Positions 31,828 through 41,470 of a stretch of 64,000 nucleotides of DNA are shown piece after piece. The position numbers and the translations under genes are program-made. The stretch is from positions 62,001 to 126,000 of the forward strand of contig JAHDXO010000021.1 in the NCBI GenBank assembly GCA_023382975.1. Direction: 5' to 3'. How positions within the stretch are numbered: position 1 is the stretch's first letter; each line of letters starts with the position of its first letter. The notes under the pieces were generated by a model. It made no database searches. It was not told the origin of the DNA and saw only the letters and a program-made list of their open reading frames with translations. This stretch comes from Pirellulaceae bacterium. GTDB taxonomy: Bacteria; Planctomycetota; Planctomycetia; Pirellulales; Pirellulaceae.

Positions 31828-33477
31828 TTACTGGGAAAAACCGTGGTCGCCGTGGATGTAGAACTGCTGGGTTGCCTGGTAACGCTCGCGGTGTTTGGCC
31901 GTCAAGGCCCGGCGCATCTGCAGGTTCCAGACCGTGCTGCGGTGGTGGCAGGCAGGATTGCCTTCGTAGTTACCGTACAGGAAGAACTGCGCGTCGCCCG
32001 GTTCGGTGACTTCCATCCCCGGCAGGATCAACGGAGCTTCTTCGGGTTCTAGCGGATGGACGAGTTCGGGGCTGACCAGGATGATCAGTTCCGTCTCGCC
32101 GCGGGAGATGTCGCGGTTGCTGAACAGGATGTCCACGATAGGAATATCGCCAAGCCAAGGAACCCGTGACTTGCTTCCTGCCTGCTCGTCCTGAATCAAC
32201 CCCGCGATCGCCAACCATTGCCCCTCGCGGAGGTCGACCGTGGTTGTTACCGCACGGGTGTTCAAACCGGGAATCCCGTCAACCGTGAGACCGGCATCGA
32301 TCCCGCTGACCGACGGCGCAACCATCAGCCGGATGCGGTCTTTGTCGATCACGGTCGGCAGGAACGTGATCTGCGTACCGAACCCGCGGAAGTTCGTGGT
32401 GGCCGCCGCCGCACCCTCGATCCCCACGACCACGGGCACGGCAAACTCACCACCGGCGATGAAACTGGCGGGCCGCCCGCTGATCGTCACCAGATTCGGT
32501 TCCGCCAAGATTTTGGAGTAGCTGTTGGTGCTGAGCGCCCGCATGGCCAACGAAACGTCGGCGGCGCTCAGGACGGCGGTAGCACCACTGGCGCCGGAAA
32601 GCAGCGCCGCCCAATCGAAGCCACCACCAGCGGGAAGAGGAACCCCCTCCGCGTCCGCGCCTGTGCCGCGGGCATAGTCTCCCAGACCAACTTCCGACCC
32701 CATCGTTCGCAGGGCCTTTCGGCTGATCTCGGCCACTCGGACTTTCAGCATCACCTGGTGCTCGCCCGGCACGTCCATCAGGTTGATGATCTGGCTGGCC
32801 GGCAACTCGCTGACGCCCGGATAGGGAGCCGCCGCGGTCCCGCCGCCGATCCCGCCGAACATCAGGCCGCCCCCCTGACCGACCACCTGGTCGCTGATGA
32901 CCGACAGGATCTGAGCCGCTTCCTCCGAGTCGCGGGCTTGGCCGCGCACGATCAGTTTGTCGGCGATCGGGATCAATTGGATCGAGCTGTTCGGGAACAT
33001 CTCGTTGACCATTTTCTGCAGGTCGCCGTACTCTTCCTGCCGCCGGTCCTCGATGTCCGTGTCGCGGGACACCGTCACTAGGTATCGCAGCACCTCGCCG
33101 TCCCCGAACCACAGCGTCAGCGTGGTCTCGCCCGCCCGCAGACCGATCAACTCGAACTCGGTGGGGCTGAACTGGACCACCTCGACGTTGCCGGGATTGG
33201 TGATCGAAAACCGGGATACCGGCTTTCGCGTCCGGATCAGTTTCGAGAACCGCGGGTCGACTCGCAACGAGACTTCGGGCAGCAAGACATCCTGGATCAA
33301 CGACTGCTCCTTGGCCTGGGCCGTGGGCGTGTCCAGGTTGGCGTCTCGCCGGGGCGGTCGCGTCTGGCCGTGTGCAACCAAACCGCCCGCGGTCAGACAG
33401 AAACAGAGCGACATCGTCAAGACGCGGTGCAACGTCCTCGATTTCGCGATGGGCAAACGCGAATCACGGGTCAACAT
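31828..33477 (-). CDS. Tad-type secretin (CpaC/RcpA family)
   Basis: A 549-residue outer-membrane channel protein. The ATG at 33477 is preceded by AGGAGGGAC; the signal is RVLTMSLCFCLTAGGLVAHG. An N-terminal pilus domain (LRVDPRFSKLIRTRKPVSRF, then AGETTLTLWFGDGEVLRYLV) is followed by a BON-like unit (MVNEMFPNSSIQLIPIADKL) and the secretin core (AEPNLVTISGRPASFIAGGE, ending VPWLGDIPIVDILFSNRDI and ELIILVSPELVHPLEP). All core motifs are present. No Tad ATPase or pilin gene is in the window, so this is an isolated secretin cluster with a lipoprotein and a TPR protein downstream. Confidence 0.92.
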   Translation of the reverse strand: MLTRDSRLPIAKSRTLHRVLTMSLCFCLTAGGLVAHGQTRPPRRDANLDTPTAQAKEQSLIQDVLLPEVSLRVDPRFSKLIRTRKPVSRFSITNPGNVEVVQFSPTEFELIGLRAGETTLTLWFGDGEVLRYLVTVSRDTDIEDRRQEEYGDLQKMVNEMFPNSSIQLIPIADKLIVRGQARDSEEAAQILSVISDQVVGQGGGLMFGGIGGGTAAAPYPGVSELPASQIINLMDVPGEHQVMLKVRVAEISRKALRTMGSEVGLGDYARGTGADAEGVPLPAGGGFDWAALLSGASGATAVLSAADVSLAMRALSTNSYSKILAEPNLVTISGRPASFIAGGEFAVPVVVGIEGAAAATTNFRGFGTQITFLPTVIDKDRIRLMVAPSVSGIDAGLTVDGIPGLNTRAVTTTVDLREGQWLAIAGLIQDEQAGSKSRVPWLGDIPIVDILFSNRDISRGETELIILVSPELVHPLEPEEAPLILPGMEVTEPGDAQFFLYGNYEGNPACHHRSTVWNLQMRRALTAKHRERYQATQQFYIHGDHGFSQ

Positions 33478-33978
33478 GGGGCCTGTCCCTCCTAGGACAC
33501 ATTCCTGCGCGATCGTTCGACAAATCCCTTGGCTCGCGGAAAGCCAACGACTGTGGTCAAGTCCTGTTCCGCCGTTCTTTGTGGAGAGATGATTCGCAGG
33601 GCGTCCTAATCCGCTACAATTCCCGTCCACAATTCCGGCAATATCTAGTTTGTCGGTTGTAGCAGCACGAATACTTTGATTTTGTCGCTCGTAACGACAA
33701 AAACATTTAGCACGAATGTTCTGAAGGCGACGGCGCGAACGGATCTTCCGTGGATGCCGACCACCGTATCCAAACCGTTGCGTCCATCAAATCCAGATGG
33801 CCAATGATGGCTGTTTCCCTCGCTTTTGCTCGAAAGAGGGATTCCTGAGCCGGTCGAGCGGAGCGACAATTGACCAATGTCAGCGACTCGCGCCGTTGCG
33901 AATATGGGAAATTTGGTTAAACTGAAGCCAAAGCGACGATTTCTGAGATACTCCGATCGGACTTTTTCCGGATAGAAA
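33478..33978. other. Divergent intergenic region, 501 bp
   Basis: Between the secretin and a plus-strand secreted protein. It likely carries both promoters. The only clear structure is the hairpin at 33680-33702. I see no gene or RNA in it. Confidence 0.55.
33680..33702. promoter_or_regulatory. Palindrome TTTTGTCG-N7-CGACAAAA
   Basis: Perfect 8-bp arms at 33680-33687 and 33695-33702. It lies about 200 bp upstream of the secretin start and 280 bp upstream of the plus-strand gene. It fits an operator for a dimeric regulator as well as a terminator for a small transcript. Confidence 0.4.
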
Positions 33979-34851
33979 ATGCGGATGGTGACCCCGAGAA
34001 GACTTGCCGTCGATGCTCGATTCGTGGCCACGCTGCTTGTCTTGGCCGGAACCGCGACTTCTATCCAGGCCCAAGACGCAGGCATTCTCCGCGAACATCA
34101 CGCTTGGGGACGTTTTTCTCCTGAATCGTGGGTGCGAGTTCGAAAACTGACGGAAGAATTTGACGATGCTGGTCGCCTGAAATCGGTCAGCACCACCGAG
34201 ACCAAGACGTCGCTCGTCGCCGTCGACGATTTCGGTTGCACGCTGCGGGTCGAGGTGGCGGTGGACGTCGCCGGAAAACGCTTCGCCGCCCAACCGCGCA
34301 TGGTGCGGGTTGGCTACTACGGCGAATCGGACGGCGATCTGGCGACGTTGCGCGGGACTGGCAGCGAGATGCTGGATATCGGCGGAAACAAAGTACCGTG
34401 CGTGGTGCTGGAAGCAGCCGTCAACGGCAACAACGAGAAGAGCGTCAGCACCATTTCGTATTGCGAATCGGTGTCGCCATTCGTCCTAAGACGGCAAACG
34501 GTCGTCACCGACACCTCGGGCCAGCAAGTACATCGGCAAACCGCTGTCGAGACGCTGGCGGTCGACATGCCGTACAAGGTGCTTACCGAATTGAAGACGG
34601 TCGCTTACCTGCGGACGTCCGAAAGACACTCGCAGGGCTCAAGCCACACGATCGAGGTTTATTGCCTGGAGATTCCGGGCGGCGTTGTAGCTCACTCGTC
34701 CAAGGAGTTTGATACCGCCGGGCAGTTGTTGCGGCGCAGCACGCTGGAATTGATCGACTATGCGTCGATCAACGGTCTACCCGCCGCAGACCCCGATTCC
34801 CCGTTGCGGCACCGCGTCCGCCGTCCGCTGCTGCCGCTCCGATCCAAATGA
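33979..34851 (+). CDS. Secreted protein of unknown function
   Basis: A 290-residue protein with signal FVATLLVLAGTATSIQAQDA. The mature part is beta-rich with no motif I recognise: SWVRVRKLTEEFDDAGRLKS, then TKTSLVAVDDFGCTLRVEVA, then VPCVVLEAAVNG and LRRSTLELIDYASING. The pattern of strands with regularly placed Thr/Val resembles planctomycete proteins that carry a lipocalin- or LolA-like outer-envelope fold, but I cannot assign it. It stands alone and is convergent with the CX4CH protein gene, 143 bp away. Confidence 0.6.
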   Translation: MRMVTPRRLAVDARFVATLLVLAGTATSIQAQDAGILREHHAWGRFSPESWVRVRKLTEEFDDAGRLKSVSTTETKTSLVAVDDFGCTLRVEVAVDVAGKRFAAQPRMVRVGYYGESDGDLATLRGTGSEMLDIGGNKVPCVVLEAAVNGNNEKSVSTISYCESVSPFVLRRQTVVTDTSGQQVHRQTAVETLAVDMPYKVLTELKTVAYLRTSERHSQGSSHTIEVYCLEIPGGVVAHSSKEFDTAGQLLRRSTLELIDYASINGLPAADPDSPLRHRVRRPLLPLRSK

Positions 34852-34994
34852 AGCCAGTGTGCCGGGCCGCTGGACTCAATCGCGGACCCGCGTTCGGCGC
34901 CCGCGGACCACGCGCATCCACCGCGAGGCCCGTCTGCCAGGGGATCGGTCGCAACCTTGTCTCCGAACTCGCGTCGCATCGGATCGTTGCACCG

Positions 34995-36101
34995 TCAGCG
35001 AGGAAACATGTCGGATTCCTCAACGGACGCTTCCGGCTCGGCTCGCCAGCGGCGATTGAAAATCTCCGCATCGAAGGCATCGCGGGGGACGAAGCCGATC
35101 GGCGTTCCGACTCGATTGACGACCGGTCGAGCGGACCCGTCGGGACAGAACGCGGCCGCTGGCGGAGCCTCGTCGGGCAGAGGCCGAGGGAGTTCCACGG
35201 GTTGCGAGAAACTGGCTTGCAGCAATCCGTAGGGAACCGGATCGATGGTCTCGGGAACGGGCGCGGAGTCCGCGGTGGTCGCTCGCCGCACCCAATCCGC
35301 CAACAGATCGAAATGCTCCCGTTCGCGCGGTCCGAAGACTCCGGTTTCCATGCCGCCGTGAGCGGTGGCGGGGACTGCCAGCAGCGGACTGGACTCGGCA
35401 TTTTCCAAATCGACGAACTGCAGCACAGCATGCAGGTTCCGCTGGGTGAACCGTCGGCTGATCGTTTTGGTCCAAGCCGGCCGAACCAATCGAAACTCGG
35501 ACGGACTGGCGTCTCCGTGGCACGAATTCGCCCCGCACCGGTTTAGCAGCAGCGGCTGGATCTGCGTGGTGAAATCCTCGATGGCTTTCGGAGGCAGACT
35601 GCGGGTGGTCTTCTCGAGGTCCGCCAGACCGACCAGCATGCTTGGCGGCTTGGTTTGTGGACCGCCCAGTTCCGGGAGTTCGACGGCCAGTTGCAGGCGG
35701 CGCTCCAAACCGGCCAATCGCGGATGCGCGGGCTGCAGCGCGATGACGGTCAACAGTTCATCCGCCGCTCGCGAAAACAGCTTCTGCTGCAGGCACCAAT
35801 CGGCCAAAGCCACGTGTCCTGCCACGTCACCGACCACCAGTCGCGACCGCTTTCGCTGGTACACTTCGTCAAGATCGATGCAATGCATGTCGACATCGAG
35901 GACCGGTACGCGCACCTCGGCCCTGTCCCCCATGATCACCACGTAGCGGTCGCCAGCCCGAGTGACTTGGCCGCGCAGGATGCCGCCGTTCCGGAGCACC
36001 AAGACGCTATCGCGCGGCGCCAAACCCGGCTCAAACGCATCCGCGTGGAGCGCCATCAGCCAACCGGCGAGCAGCAATAGGCAAAGCGAGTACCGAAACA
36101 T
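34995..36101 (-). CDS. Secreted protein with CX4CH motif, cytochrome-c-like
   Basis: A 368-residue protein with signal SLCLLLLAGWLMALHADAFE. After it comes SVLVLRNGGILRGQVTRAGD, a small beta-barrel (LSm-like) pattern, then a TPR-like helical stretch (HVALADWCLQQKLFSRAADE). The C-terminal half has FTTQIQPLLLNRCGANSCHG followed by DASPSEFRLVRP. The CGANSCH is a C-x4-C-H sequence at the place where planctomycete cytochrome-like proteins have a heme C-x2-C-H motif. Whether heme is bound is open. The gene stands just after an epimerase gene on the same strand, separated by 40 bp. Confidence 0.65.
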   Translation of the reverse strand: MFRYSLCLLLLAGWLMALHADAFEPGLAPRDSVLVLRNGGILRGQVTRAGDRYVVIMGDRAEVRVPVLDVDMHCIDLDEVYQRKRSRLVVGDVAGHVALADWCLQQKLFSRAADELLTVIALQPAHPRLAGLERRLQLAVELPELGGPQTKPPSMLVGLADLEKTTRSLPPKAIEDFTTQIQPLLLNRCGANSCHGDASPSEFRLVRPAWTKTISRRFTQRNLHAVLQFVDLENAESSPLLAVPATAHGGMETGVFGPREREHFDLLADWVRRATTADSAPVPETIDPVPYGLLQASFSQPVELPRPLPDEAPPAAAFCPDGSARPVVNRVGTPIGFVPRDAFDAEIFNRRWRAEPEASVEESDMFPR

Positions 36102-36141
36102 AGGGGGCGGACAGTAGCGGAAACGCTGGCGGACGTCAACG

Positions 36142-37119
36142 TCAATCGCCGCTTCGCATCGCCACCGCTTCGGCGAACCAGTCGGCCGTTTGCCGCAGAC
36201 CATCTGCCAAGGCCACTTGCGGTTGCCACCCCAGGACCTGGCCGGCCCGCGCCGCCGAAACCAGATTGGAGCGCAGATCTCCGGGCCGGGCCGGGCCGTG
36301 CTGCGGCGAGGCGATCTCGTCGGGCAGTCCCCGCTGCTGCCAGATCCGCTGGCAATGCTGGCGCACGATCGCCGCCAGCGCATTCACGTCGGTCCCCAGC
36401 CCCGTACCCACGTTCAGTGGCAGAAATCCGATGTCGCCGGACTGTTCCAGCGCAGCCACGTTGGCTCGTGCGACGTCACCGACGTAGACGTAGTCCCGCA
36501 CATAGCGCCCGTCTCCGTGAATCGTACAGGTTTGTCCCTGCAACATGCGGGTGCAGAAGATCGCCACCACTCCGGCCTCGCCGTGCGGATTCTGGCGCGG
36601 CCCGTAGACGTTCGAATACCGCAGCGCCACCGCCTGCAAGCCATGCTCGCGGACGAAGAACTGCAGGTACTGCTCGCCCGCCCACTTGCTGATGCCATAG
36701 GGCGAGATGGGGGCGGCCGGAGTGGTTTCCGCCGCGGGCAGCGACGCTTCGCCGTACAGCACGCCGCCGGACGACGCGAACACGAACCGCCGGACGCCCG
36801 TCCTCACCGCGTGCGACAGCACGTTCAGCAACCCGACGATATTCACCTGGGCGTCGTAGCCCGGTTCGCGCACCGAACGGCTGACCGACATCTGTGCGGC
36901 CTGATGGCAGACGGCATCGGGCAGGAATCCTTCGAAGACGGCAGCTACGGCCGCTTCGTCCTGAACATCCACCTCGTGGAGAGGCACTCCGTCGGGCACG
37001 TTTTCGCGCGACCCGGTCTCCAAATTGTCCAGAACGGCCACTTCGTGCCCGCGTTCCAACAACTGATCCACCACGTGGCTGCCGATGAATCCCGCACCGC
37101 CCGTCACCAAGACCCGCAT
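36142..37119 (-). CDS. NAD-dependent nucleotide-sugar epimerase (UDP-glucose 4-epimerase-like)
   Basis: A 325-residue short-chain dehydrogenase-type enzyme. The ATG at 37119 has AGGAGAGG before it. LVTGGAGFIGSHVVDQLLER binds NAD; the catalytic pair is in SPYGISKWAGEQYLQFFVRE (Tyr, Lys), with the Ser in VFASSGGVLYGE. VALRYSNVYGPRQNPHGEAG and GDGRYVRDYVYVGDVARAN are substrate-binding motifs of the GalE/RfbB-like extended family. It probably feeds sugars into surface polysaccharide. The neighbouring gene upstream is a second epimerase. Confidence 0.88.
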   Translation of the reverse strand: MRVLVTGGAGFIGSHVVDQLLERGHEVAVLDNLETGSRENVPDGVPLHEVDVQDEAAVAAVFEGFLPDAVCHQAAQMSVSRSVREPGYDAQVNIVGLLNVLSHAVRTGVRRFVFASSGGVLYGEASLPAAETTPAAPISPYGISKWAGEQYLQFFVREHGLQAVALRYSNVYGPRQNPHGEAGVVAIFCTRMLQGQTCTIHGDGRYVRDYVYVGDVARANVAALEQSGDIGFLPLNVGTGLGTDVNALAAIVRQHCQRIWQQRGLPDEIASPQHGPARPGDLRSNLVSAARAGQVLGWQPQVALADGLRQTADWFAEAVAMRSGD

Positions 37120-37253
37120 CGCAATCCTCTCCTGGAAGTGGGTCGCGGGCGCCGACCGCGACTCGAAAAATGCTGGCAACGTCGAAACCGATCCGGCTCC
37201 GATCGGCGCTCGGAACCCACCGGAACGCGCCTGCGTGGCGCGCATCCCGTGCT

Positions 37254-38264
<1,011 letters not shown>

Positions 38265-38444
38265 TCGCGTGAATCCTTTGCTTTTCGGAATGGGCACAGT
38301 GTAAGCCAGTCGATAGCCGCGCGTCCAGTCTTGAAATCCATCGACCGGCGGGAAACAATCTAGGAACTTCCGTGCTTGTCCCAATTCCTTCACGGCCACG
38401 CGGGATGGGCTTCCCTCCGACCGCCAAAACGGAGAAAAATGCCG

Positions 38445-39143
38445 ATGAGCACCGCGATCCTATCCGAAACGCCGGTTCGAGACTCGCATCCGCGGATTCC
38501 TCCGCTTCAGGCCGGCGATCACTTGACGCGAGACGAGTTCGAGCGTCGCTACCGGGCCATGCCGCATGTCCACCGGGCCGAATTGATCGAAGGAGTTGTC
38601 TATATGCCGTCCCCCGTCTCGGCAGCCGATCACGGCGAACCGCATTTCGATTTGAACGGTTGGTTGTTTCTCTACCGCGCCCGCACGCCCCATGTTCGGG
38701 GAGGCGACAACTCGACGCTGCGTTTGGACTTGGACAACGAACCGCAGCCGGATGGTTATCTGCGGTTGGTCGAGGAACGCGGCGGACAGGCTCGGTTGGT
38801 CGATGGCTACGTGACCGGCGCGCCAGAACTGGTCCTGGAGATCGCGGCCAGCAGCGCCAGCTACGATCTGCACGAAAAACGGAACGCCTACCGCCGCAAC
38901 GGCGTTCGAGAGTACGTGATCTGGCGAGTCTGGGACGAGGCCATCGACTGGCTCGTGCTGCGGCAAGGTCGGTACGAGCCGCTGGTGCCCGTCGATGGCG
39001 TCTACCGCAGCGAAGTGTTCCCCGGTTTGTGGCTGGACACGGCGGCCGTGCTTCGCGGCGAATTGTCCCGCGTGCTCGAAGTGCTCCAGCAAGGTCTCGC
39101 CAGCCAGGAACATGCAGACTTCGTCCGCAAGGGGAGCGAATGA
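38445..39143 (+). CDS. Uma2 family PD-(D/E)XK nuclease-like protein
   Basis: A 232-residue protein of the Uma2 group, abundant in cyanobacteria and planctomycetes. It shows LTRDEFERRYRAMPHVHRAE, then LIEGVVYMPSPVS, PQPDGYLRLVEE and PELVLEIAASSASYDLHEKR, with the Asp, Glu and Lys placed as in restriction-type nucleases, then NGVREYVIWRV. The start at 38445 (MSTAIL) is 10 bases after GGAG; an ATG at 38439 is also possible. Its stop overlaps the RadC start (GAATGATG). No biological role is established for the family. Confidence 0.85.
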   Translation: MSTAILSETPVRDSHPRIPPLQAGDHLTRDEFERRYRAMPHVHRAELIEGVVYMPSPVSAADHGEPHFDLNGWLFLYRARTPHVRGGDNSTLRLDLDNEPQPDGYLRLVEERGGQARLVDGYVTGAPELVLEIAASSASYDLHEKRNAYRRNGVREYVIWRVWDEAIDWLVLRQGRYEPLVPVDGVYRSEVFPGLWLDTAAVLRGELSRVLEVLQQGLASQEHADFVRKGSE

Positions 39144-40111
39144 TGGGCGGTAAGCGCGACGATAAAAAGCGACTCAAGCAGTACGAGACGATTGCCTATG
39201 CGGCGATGGCCAGCGACGAATTCTCGCTGGCTACCGTGAAAGAAGTCTGCGTCGAAGAGGATCGCCGGATCGTATCGCGGGTCGTCCGACTGCTGGAAGA
39301 AGAGGGGCGCGTGAAGCGCGAAGGCTCGAAGAAATCGCCTCTCTACCGCTGGTGCAACCGCGATGGATTCGACCCCAATCAGTGGGCACACCGCAAGATC
39401 TACAACAACCGCATGACGCACGCGCCCGTGGACGACCGCCCGCGGGAACGTCTGCTGGCCCATGGCGCTGCGTCGCTCCGCACTGCCGAATTGTTGGCCA
39501 TCCTGATTCGGGTGGGCCGCGAAGGCGAATCGGCGCTGCAGGCCGGCGAGGCGATCGCCGCCCGGTATGCGGAAACGCTCGAGCAGATGGCCGACGCTGG
39601 CCGCGGCGAATTGCACGACATCAGTAAGGCCATCGCCGTTACGGCCTACTGCCAGATCATGGCGGGTATCGAACTGGGGCGGCGCGTCGAGCGGGCGGTG
39701 CGAGCAAAGCACGAACAGGAACCGATCCGCATCCGCAGCTCGGCCGACGCCCTGGCCTTCTGCCGCCGCCGCTTCGGGCAATTGGCCGCCGAGGCCAAAC
39801 AGGAGCATTTTCAAGTGGTCTGTCTGGATACCAAGCACCAAGTGATCAACGTCCACACCATCTCCGTCGGCCTGCTGAACCAGAGTCTGGTTGCGCCTCG
39901 CGAGGTCTTCCGACCCGCGATCCGCGACGCGGCCAACGCGGTGATCCTGTCGCACAATCACCCGTCAGGCGATCCGACCCCCAGCCGCGAGGACATCGCG
40001 ATCACCCGCCGCTTGGAGGAAGCCGCCCAGATGATCGGCATCTCGCTGCTGGATCACATCATCGTCGCCCGCCACGGATGCATCAGTCTGCGCGAATACG
40101 AAGGAGGATAG
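39140..40111 (+). CDS. radC: RadC-like JAMM-domain protein with N-terminal winged-helix extension
   Basis: A 323-residue protein. Residues 1-90 form a helical winged-helix-like part (MASDEFSLATVKEVCVEEDR, then VRLLEEEGRVKREGSKKSPL). The RadC proper starts with VDDRPRERLLAHGAASLRTA and has the metalloprotease-like JAMM motif HNHPSGDPTPSRED with H272, H274, S282 and D285. The family name comes from DNA repair, but its actual function is uncertain. The extension is not part of the usual short RadC, which is about 220 residues. Two in-frame ATGs (39140 and 39143) overlap the Uma2 stop, so translation is coupled. Confidence 0.85.
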   Translation: MMGGKRDDKKRLKQYETIAYAAMASDEFSLATVKEVCVEEDRRIVSRVVRLLEEEGRVKREGSKKSPLYRWCNRDGFDPNQWAHRKIYNNRMTHAPVDDRPRERLLAHGAASLRTAELLAILIRVGREGESALQAGEAIAARYAETLEQMADAGRGELHDISKAIAVTAYCQIMAGIELGRRVERAVRAKHEQEPIRIRSSADALAFCRRRFGQLAAEAKQEHFQVVCLDTKHQVINVHTISVGLLNQSLVAPREVFRPAIRDAANAVILSHNHPSGDPTPSREDIAITRRLEEAAQMIGISLLDHIIVARHGCISLREYEGG

Positions 40112-40161
40112 CGAGTCACTCGAACGCCACGCTGTCTCAACACTAGCGAAGGAGATTCCAG

Positions 40162-41352
40162 ATGTTTCGTCCCGCCATGCATCGGCGCAGGTTCTTGCAG
40201 ACGGCTACCGCCGGATTCGCCGCTGGATCGTTGTCCTGTACTTCGCCGACGTTTGCGGCACCGCCGAGACCGGTGATCGAAATCGAGTATCCCTATCACG
40301 GCGCGGTCCTCAATCGCCGGCACGGGCTGCAGTCGGCTGACGGTCTGACGATCGATGTTCGCGGCCGCGCGTGGGCCGGAGCCTTGGTGACGATCAACGG
40401 CGTCGCCGCTGACCACGAAGGCGACCGTTTCCGAGCCAGCCTCGTTCTGCGCGACAAGGAGACGGACTTGGTGGCGGTGGCCGAAAATGCTGCGGGCCGT
40501 CAGGAGGCTCGAGTGCGAGTCGTCTGGGACCGGCATTCGGAGCCCCGCTACCGCTTCTCGATCGACGACAATAGTTTCTTCCTCCGCGACATCTTCCAGA
40601 AAGGCTACGACTCGCTGTTCGACTGCTGGTATTTGAAGATGCTTCGGGACCTGAACCGGAAATACGGCGCGAAGTTTTCGGTGAACATCTACTACACGAC
40701 GGGCGACGATTTCCGTCTGCCCCAGTTCCCCGACCGCTATCGAGGCGAGTGGCGCGACAATTCGGAGTGGCTCAAGCTGGCCTTCCACGCGCATGCCGAC
40801 AAGCCCGACCGGCCTTATCAGGACGCGCCGCCCGAAAAGCTGCTGGCCGACCTGGACCAGGTCGCGGAACAGATCCTCCGCTTCGCGGGCCCCGAAGCGT
40901 ACGCTCCGCCGACGGTGATCCATTGGGGCATGACTCGCCAGTCGGCGCTTCAGCCGCTGACCACTCGCGGCGTGAAAGCGTTGAGCGGCTACTTCCGGCA
41001 GATGAACGGAGTTTGGGACGTGAACTACCGCTTCGGCGACGAGATCTCGGAGTACCTGTCCCGGCACGATGCCTGGAAGGACTTCGACAGCGGCATTGTG
41101 TTCTCGCGCGTGGACATCGTCGGCAACAGCGTGCCGCTGGACCGCATCGTGTCCACCCTCGAGCCGCAGATCAAAGATCCCGACACCGCCGAGATCCTCG
41201 ATCTGTTCACGCACGAACAGTATTTCTGGCCGTTCTACCGGAACTACCTACCCGACCATCCCCAACGCCTCGATGCCGCGATCCGCTGGGTGACCGACCA
41301 CGGCTACAAGCCGGTCTTCTTCCACGAAGGCTTTCTGGGAGGCAGGGAATGA
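40162..41352 (+). CDS. Tat-exported polysaccharide-deacetylase-like protein
   Basis: A 396-residue protein starting with AAGGAG eight bases before the ATG. FRPAMHRRRFLQTATAGFAA is a twin-arginine signal. Residues 45-120 look like an Ig-like domain (HGLQSADGLTIDVRGRAWAG, ATING-like turns). From about 130 the sequence FSIDDNSFFLRDIFQ, KFSVNIYYTT, LKLAFHAHADKPD, VIHWGMTRQSAL and YKPVFFHEGFLG follows the NodB fold: Asp-Asp near the start and His-x-His-like metal residues. A deacetylase role is inferred from this. The exact family could not be confirmed. It ends 3 bp before a perfect hairpin. Confidence 0.65.
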   Translation: MFRPAMHRRRFLQTATAGFAAGSLSCTSPTFAAPPRPVIEIEYPYHGAVLNRRHGLQSADGLTIDVRGRAWAGALVTINGVAADHEGDRFRASLVLRDKETDLVAVAENAAGRQEARVRVVWDRHSEPRYRFSIDDNSFFLRDIFQKGYDSLFDCWYLKMLRDLNRKYGAKFSVNIYYTTGDDFRLPQFPDRYRGEWRDNSEWLKLAFHAHADKPDRPYQDAPPEKLLADLDQVAEQILRFAGPEAYAPPTVIHWGMTRQSALQPLTTRGVKALSGYFRQMNGVWDVNYRFGDEISEYLSRHDAWKDFDSGIVFSRVDIVGNSVPLDRIVSTLEPQIKDPDTAEILDLFTHEQYFWPFYRNYLPDHPQRLDAAIRWVTDHGYKPVFFHEGFLGGRE

Positions 41353-41355
41353 GAC

Positions 41356-41373
41356 GAGCCGCCACGGCGGCTC
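41356..41373. terminator. GC hairpin between convergent genes
   Basis: GAGCCGCC, loop AC, GGCGGCTC, a perfect 8-bp stem 3 bp after the stop of the deacetylase-like gene. No T run follows, so it may be a rho-independent-like stall site or only a repeat. Confidence 0.35.
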
Positions 41374-41470
41374 CAGGATGCCAACCGATCCCGGAGAAGC
41401 CGCGCCGCGTGGCGGCGTCTCTCCGAGAAGCCGGCTCCGGTCTCGGAAAAGCGGATGTCCGTGCTTCGCA

